From Fistulifera solaris (taxonomy: Eukaryota; Bacillariophyta; Bacillariophyceae; Naviculales; Stauroneidaceae): a stretch of DNA of 64,000 nt. This document shows, in pieces, positions 58,619-64,000 of this stretch; within the stretch, counting starts at the first letter, position 1; each line of letters starts with the position of its first letter. The stretch lies in assembly GCA_030295235.1 (NCBI GenBank), contig AP026167.1, positions 124,001-188,000 on the forward strand, read 5' to 3'. The position numbers and the translations under genes are program-made. The notes under the pieces are model-generated. The model saw only the letters and a list, made by a program, of their open reading frames with translations. It did not search any database and had not been told where the DNA came from.

Positions 58619-59420
58619 TCATGTAAGATAGCCAACTGGAGCCTTCAAATTGGCTTCCGCCGGAAAATGGCCGTTGATGGTATGGTAGTAGTTGATTGCA
58701 CAGCATTGCATCCTTGGGAAACCGTAGATGATTGAGATGAGCTTTTTGTACATGGAGGAAACATCACCAGAGATGGCCACAAACAAAATGCAGTTCCTAT
58801 TCTTTCCGTCTTTGGTGCACTGCCATGCGGAATTACTTAGCATGTTACAAAAGTCAAAATCGGCCAAATGAAGCGATTCACGTTGTAGGCTACAGTAATG
58901 GGACCATGTTGAATGGAAATATCAACTCGAAACTCGATTTAAAATGAGGTGCGATTCATCTGTCAATGAAGGAAAATTAAAGTTGTAGTTTGGCATGTTG
59001 TTCAGTTTTAAGTAATGGCTTCGTTGATGTTGTTCCAAGTCGGTGCATGCTTAACGTTCTGGATCTGAACCAATTGTGTGACAGTCTCGGCAGCCGCCAG
59101 TAATTGATGCACCCACTGAGCAACGACATGATAATGAAATGATTCGTTGGCAACTCCAAACTTTCTCCTTATGAAATTCACAGACGGTGGGGTGAAGTAG
59201 CTCCCCGATGGACGGCGTTATTCAATCCACAGGCCCGTCGAATTCACTGGGATGGGAAGGCTATTTACTCCCGCCAAAAGCTTAACTCCATCACTGTAAG
59301 GCTTTCCCATTGTGGGGAGACATTAAACATCGACAAATAACGGCATTGTTGTAGTCTGGTTCGCCCCACCCATATCAATGCCGGCTTGCTGATATGGACA
59401 TCTTGTTCCTTGTTCAATAA
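58619..59420 (-). pseudogene. Broken open stretches of unknown origin
   Basis: On the minus strand several pieces are protein-like: LPTMGKPYSDGVKLLAGVNS, NESFHYHVVAQWVHQLLAAA and LADFDFCNMLSNSAWQC. They look like the remains of one gene or mobile element, but I recognise no family. The stretch is clearly broken. Confidence 0.3.
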
Positions 59421-59699
59421 CTACTGCATCTGAAACTTGAGCTGTTAGATAGAGAGGCACCGCAGTCTCGCATTGAGAATGTCTTTGAAGAAGTCGTGTT
59501 CTTTCGCAATCATTGTGGAGAGTTTGTCAATCCAATGCGTTACTTCCCGTACTCTCGTGGTGCTCTTTGGATTTCAGCGCATTCTGCCATGCCTGGCTGC
59601 GTGCTTTGCGTTTTGGAGAACTTTCTGATTTATTTTTGTCATGGTATGCGCTTCTTTATGACAGAGCCAAGTGGGACGGGCTGTTCCACTCGTCCCCGC

Positions 59700-59945
59700 A
59701 GTCCCTAGTCGGTGTGCGGTTTTTTGATGTTAGATTCAGCCCGACATCGCACTTGTCTTCTTTGCTCTTACACATCCACATCCAAGACTGTCTGTGGAGG
59801 TATGCGGTGCCGTATCGTTTGTCTCAAGTTGCCTCGCTCTCTAAAATGTGTTTGCCTTCGTTTGCTTCCCTTTCCACATGGTCAGCTGCAACGTAAGAAT
59901 GTATGATTGTGTTAAATTCGTTTTCCGTAAACAATTGTGTTTTCC
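59700..59945 (+). pseudogene. Decayed copy of a HYP-cassette 3' region
   Basis: CACATCCACATCCAAGACTG and TTAAATTCGTTTTCCGTAAA resemble the sequence after HYP copies II and III (about 55445-55680). The middle part is shortened and diverged. It suggests an older cassette copy stood here, before HYP copy IV. Confidence 0.45.
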
Positions 59946-60155
59946 TTATTATCAGCACCAGTGGTCTATGAGGTATTTAATTGATGATTTTGATGAGTCG
60001 ATGGTGTGGTGATTAGTGCGATGAACAAAAAACAAGTTTTGATGAGACTATGACAAGTACCGGTACCGGTACCGCTTAAAGCGTCATTGCGTTACTTTTT
60101 CTTTTATGAGACGGTGCGATGCGGTACGGTACTCTTTCCGCACGGTCCCTATGTT

Positions 60156-60180
60156 GTCCGTCAGCAGCAGCGCCGCAGCA
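60156..60180 (+). promoter_or_regulatory. Cassette upstream element, copy IV
   Basis: GTCCGTCAGCAGCAGCGCCG, sharing GTCCGTCAGCAGC with copies I to III. A GTACCGGTACCGGTACCG palindrome array lies 100 bp upstream (60057-60075). Confidence 0.5.
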
Positions 60181-60260
60181 GCAGCAAAAATTTCACAAAC
60201 CTTGATGTTGCTGACTTGAGACTTACTATTGCCTATTGTGTCAACCAATTGTGACATCAA

Positions 60261-61432
60261 ATGCGAATCACAAACATTTCATCATCTTCTCAAACCCTTC
60301 GGAGACGCGGAATTGCGGTTTTCAAGCGAGTGCGAGCGAATCTGCGTCACCGCAGGTTGCCTACGTCTTACAAGTTCCCTATCGATTCGACGAAAGTGCA
60401 TGAAGAAAAGGACAATTTGCTGTTTGTTTCCGATGTGGCGACGTGGAAATTGACCAGAATGACTGCACTGACGAGTTGCGCTTGGGTCTTCTCGCCGATT
60501 GAGGACATGCCAACGCTTGAAGAAATGCGGTTATGGGCCGAGATCAGCGAAGGACTTGGACCAGAGGAAGCTCTTGCCGTGCGTTCTTGCAGTGTTAGCG
60601 TCTCGTCCTGGCGATGCGCGTAATGCGCTCGAATGTTTTGTTGTCATGCAAACGCCCGTCGCCGCCGTCGTCATTTATCAGCATTGCTTGTGGATTGGGG
60701 GTGCTGTGAAGAAGCTCGTCAAGCCAGCTTCCAATAAGCGCCGGCGAACGACGAGCGTGGAGCCTCAGCAGTCTGTGCCCCCTCCATTCCCAGCTGACAT
60801 CAAAAACGATGCCTTTGATATATTCGTTGCAAGTAATCTGTGTGTTGTTTCGCCTGCTGACGAAGATATTTACTAGTTGTCTGACGAAATGTTGTCTTGG
60901 GTGCATGTGAACGGGGGGACAGTGCTTCCAGCTGTGGCAGTGTCGACCAGTGCACTTGCTTATGACAATTCGAATCATCGTCGTTGCCATTGGCGTCCTC
61001 ATCCATTGCGAGTGATCGTTGTTCTCGTGTCAGCTTTGCCCCAGAGATTGTGTCTTCTGTCATCGAGATTCCCAGTCATCATTCGTTGACGGATGAAGAG
61101 AAGCAATGCCTGTACTATGACGTGAAAACATTGGAGTTGATGAAAGAGCGGGGCCGCTTGGAGCGCAGATTCGATCGCAGCGTTCGTCAGCGTTGAAAAT
61201 TCGTTGGATGAAAATAATTTCTTCCCGAAATCATCTTGGAGAGTCGGTCCATCCAGCACATTTCCGTTCTTACGTGGACGACGATCTTCCACACCTTTCT
61301 CGTGATACCATTATTCCCGGATACTCTTCGTTCGATAAGTACATGCGAGATGTGTACCGAGTACGAACATGTGTTTGCCATGCTCGTGCGGAAGAAGCGC
61401 TCCGGGTAAAGAAGTCGAAAAATGGTAGTTGA
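60261..61432 (+). CDS. HYP copy IV, diverged, no CDC20 downstream
   Basis: It starts MRITNISSSSQTLRRRGIAV and, after shifts, reaches the family core: SRVSFAPEIVSSVIEIPSHH, SLTDEEKQCLYYDVKTLELM, NHLGESVHPAHFRSYVDDDL. It is much more diverged than copies I-III. The following 460 bp contain no CDC20, and a dynamin gene comes next. Shifts near 60600 and 61190 and a stop near 60876 may be errors or decay. It shows that the HYP family is older than the cassette copies. Confidence 0.5.
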
Positions 61433-61896
61433 GTCGCTTTCGTGAATCGTCGTTGAATTATGTAGCTCATTTTATTTCGTTCAAAACCTTTGATAATGTA
61501 GAATATTAAAAGTTTGGTGTCTGAAAAATCGATATCCCTTTTGGCGTACAATTTGTTCTCCTACTAGATTGGTCTACGGGTAGAGCGAAGTTTAGCTTTA
61601 GCTGCTTATAGAGTCAGTCGTATAGCTTTCTCTAATATCCATTGAAAGCCTCGTTTAGGTTTGATAATATGCGGAGTAGATCTCAGAGGGGGGATGAAGA
61701 ACGGCGAGGCATTTCTCGCAAAAATACAAGGCCCATCAAGCGGCGGGTGCCACATCGATACCTTCATGTTTTATGAGGCTGACGACGAGAAAATTTCTTT
61801 GACATAAAATAATAATTGTCTCTTTGGAGAGGTCGACCATCATATTAATGAATCAATTTTCGCCCTTATCGAGCAAACCAACCACTTGAGATTCCC
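61433..61896. other. Intergenic, dynamin upstream region
   Basis: Holds the presumed promoter of the dynamin-like gene. No gene was seen. Confidence 0.4.
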
Positions 61897-64000
61897 ATGG
61901 AAGCTTCATCACCAATACCGCAATCATGGTCAAATGCCGCGTTAGGGCAACTGTTTGCTGACACTTCCGTTGCTCAATGGGTCGAATTGCCTTGGATTTG
62001 TGTCATGGGAGAAACAAGCAGTGGCAAAAGCACCGTTTTAAGTCAATTGAGCGGCATTGAACTTCCGACGGATCATACTTTGACGACGAAAATACCAACT
62101 TTGATCCAATTGCGACACGATTTCGTGTGTCAGGCTCGCATTCAACTCATTCCGTGGAACCATCACTCCAGAAAGCACAATTACCAACATTCCGATAACA
62201 GAGAAGAACAACATCATCACAAAGTAACTCTCGGCGGCAGGAACAATGGCACGAGATTCCCTTACAAATACGTCCACGTACAAGGGCTGGTAACAGAGAA
62301 AGGCGATGCCACCATTCGCTCCGATTGGTGGGTGAGTGTTGCTATTCAAGGACCTCACGTATCGCACCCCTTCACCTTGGTGGATCTACCAGGTCTCATA
62401 CAAAACAGCCCCGAGCATCCAGATATACCACAACAAGTACAAGCATTGTGGAAATCGATTCAACACGAGCGTAGTATTTTGTTAGCGGTCCATCCCTCGA
62501 CATCAGATTTTCACAATGCTGCCGTTTGGGCGTCGCCGTCGTCCGACTTTATCATTATACCCGTGTTGACGAAACCCGATTTGATTGATCCAGGGCGAGT
62601 CGGCGGTCGTCAACTTGTTGACAGGTCAACATCCCTTGCCATTGAAGGGGTTTCACCTCATCAAAGGGAGAGGGCAGGCAGCGTTGGATCAATCAATTGA
62701 GCAAGCGTTACAAGAGGAAGAACGCTTTTTCCAACAGCAAGAACCTTGGAGATCCATCACCGATACAACATGCTTGGGTACAATCCATTTGAGAGAGAAA
62801 TTAAGTCGCATGCAGCTAGATTTATGGCGGCGTTGCCAAGTATTGTCAATGAGATTCGCCGTAAACGGGTAGAGGCATCCCGGGTCATGGAGCAGTTCCA
62901 GCCGATCCAAGATCGTCGTTGGTATTTTCAGGAACAATCACAAAGTCTTCTGGCCAAGCTGCAAGCTTCGATCCAAGGAAGGTCTTTGTATTCGGCTGGA
63001 GCGCGACTGCATCAAGCCTGCACCAAATACGCCGATTCAATTTGTCAAGGTTCCTTGTATACGGTGCGATCGGTTGTAGAAGGAGCACATGTATTGGTGA
63101 CGACACCACGAGGGGTGGTACCCGGTGGAGTGGTGCACATAGACAAGCAGTTCTGTTGTGTAGATTTTATTCATGAAGATGATTCTTCATCAGAAGCGCT
63201 GTTTGATCGGGTTGGTATTTCCATTCAGGATCACAAAGTGGAGGTTGACGATGTTTGGTTGGAAGGATCGAAAGTATACATTGCCCGGCGGTGTCTGTGA
63301 TTCGTTGAAGAAAATTCCATTCCATTGTGTTCGCACCGACCCTTCATGGCTCAAGGAAAAAATTGCCGAAACCCGTGCCGATGAGTTGGCTTGTTTTCTT
63401 AATGTTGACATATTCAAAGGCTGCCGTGGCAGATTTTGTCGAAGCCGATTGGCGACCACCATGTGACAAGTTACTACAAATCACGGAAGATGTCGCGCGA
63501 AAAGCAGTGAGTGAATCCATTCATAACACATTGGACGAACGATACCCCCTGCTCCAGTCGCTTTTGGAGAGACACTGTCGCTACCATAGTAAGATCTTTA
63601 ATGGAGCATGCTCAAGAGCAAGTCGATATGCATCTAGCTGCAGAAAAACAGCCTTACACGCTAGATTTGTTGCTGCTGGAAAACATTGCTGAAGCACGTC
63701 ATCGAAGTTTACGACGTGAATTGGAGATTGCTTTTCGACTGGACCAAGAAGGCGGAGTGTATGACACACAAGCCATTCAGGCTATCATGGACGACGTTTT
63801 TGAGCGACAAAAGCAAAAAACTTTTGAAGACCATACAGCGGAATAAATGGAGATTATTTTAGAAAGCTATGGCAAGATTGCCACGCGTCGCGTACTCGAT
63901 CGGTCGCCCATGATATGTTGGGAAGTTCTGCGATCGCTTACTCCCGCCATTCAGGAATCGTTTTGGAGCGTGAGTGAGGAGGAATTGATTGAGTGCACGC
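61897..64000 (+). CDS. Dynamin-superfamily GTPase, 3' partial
   Basis: Start at 61897 (MEASSPIPQSWSNAALGQLF). The GTPase domain has G1 GETSSGKST, switch region TTKIPT, G3 DLPGL and G4 TKPD, then LLTGQHPLPLKGFHLIKGRG as in dynamins. A middle/stalk region follows (NEIRRKRVEASRVMEQFQ, DEYPLLQS-type helices, VATIVRSLMEHAQEQVDMHL), and the window end reads ILESYGKIATRRVLDRSPM, the start of the GED. A beta-rich stretch of about 75 residues (GAHVLVTTPRGVVPGG to GSKVYIARR) is inserted in the stalk. Shifts near 62590, 62838, 63300, 63410 and 63575 and one in-frame TAA at 63844 interrupt the frame. Dynamins sever or remodel membranes, for instance in plastid or mitochondrial division. Confidence 0.85.

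Noticed and set aside
1-64000. tRNA or rRNA genes
   Set aside because: I saw no convincing tRNA box B with matching arms and no rRNA-like sequence, but a covariance-model scan was not possible.

Overview
The window reads as nuclear DNA of a photosynthetic stramenopile, almost certainly a diatom and perhaps a pennate one; no species is claimed. The evidence is short introns (62-136 bp), two proteins with a signal peptide followed by a TAF/NGF motif typical of diatom plastid targeting, a fused menaquinone/phylloquinone (PHYLLO-type) polyprotein, a DUF6824-type domain common in diatoms, a plastid Omp85 homologue and an expanded CDC20 family.

Layout. 1-1.3 kb: end of a mitochondrial carrier gene. 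2.7-3.2 kb: a broken C48-peptidase-like relic. 4.3-33 kb: a cell-surface region. It holds five members (A, B, C, D, E) and one fragment (F) of a secreted family with a signal-peptide exon, a phase-0 intron, a conserved arginine-rich RRL site and a GPI-like hydrophobic tail. Among them lie PHYLLO (6.2-12.5 kb), a DUF6824 gene (17.2-18.3 kb), a 7 kb fasciclin-type surface protein with long 28-residue Pro/Thr/Ser repeat arrays (19.2-26.2 kb), and a decayed mariner-like transposon with terminal inverted repeats (27.2-28.7 kb). 33-37 kb: a Med22-like gene, a rhomboid gene and an unknown gene. 37.5-61.4 kb: a duplicated cassette of an uncharacterised protein (called HYP here) followed by CDC20, present three times (one inverted), plus a diverged fourth HYP copy. 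Single-copy genes lie between the cassettes: a GST-like protein, Omp85, a phosphate transporter of the MFS, a four-exon ATX1 copper chaperone, and an unknown DNA transposon-like element. 61.9-64 kb: a dynamin-like GTPase that runs off the window.

Many conserved genes (PHYLLO, Omp85, GST-like, phosphate transporter, fasciclin, dynamin) are interrupted by single-base gains or losses, mostly in short homopolymers, and continue in frame just beyond. This pattern points to base-calling errors in the assembly rather than gene decay. I therefore annotate these loci as single genes, and calls of decay in the duplicated genes should be read with that in mind.

How the genes may work together: PHYLLO makes phylloquinone precursors in the plastid, and Omp85 belongs to plastid protein import. 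The fasciclin protein and the RRL/GPI-like family would act at the cell surface or frustule. The CDC20 copies carry the C-box and Ile-Arg tail that bind the anaphase-promoting complex, so the duplicated cassette may be tied to the cell cycle.
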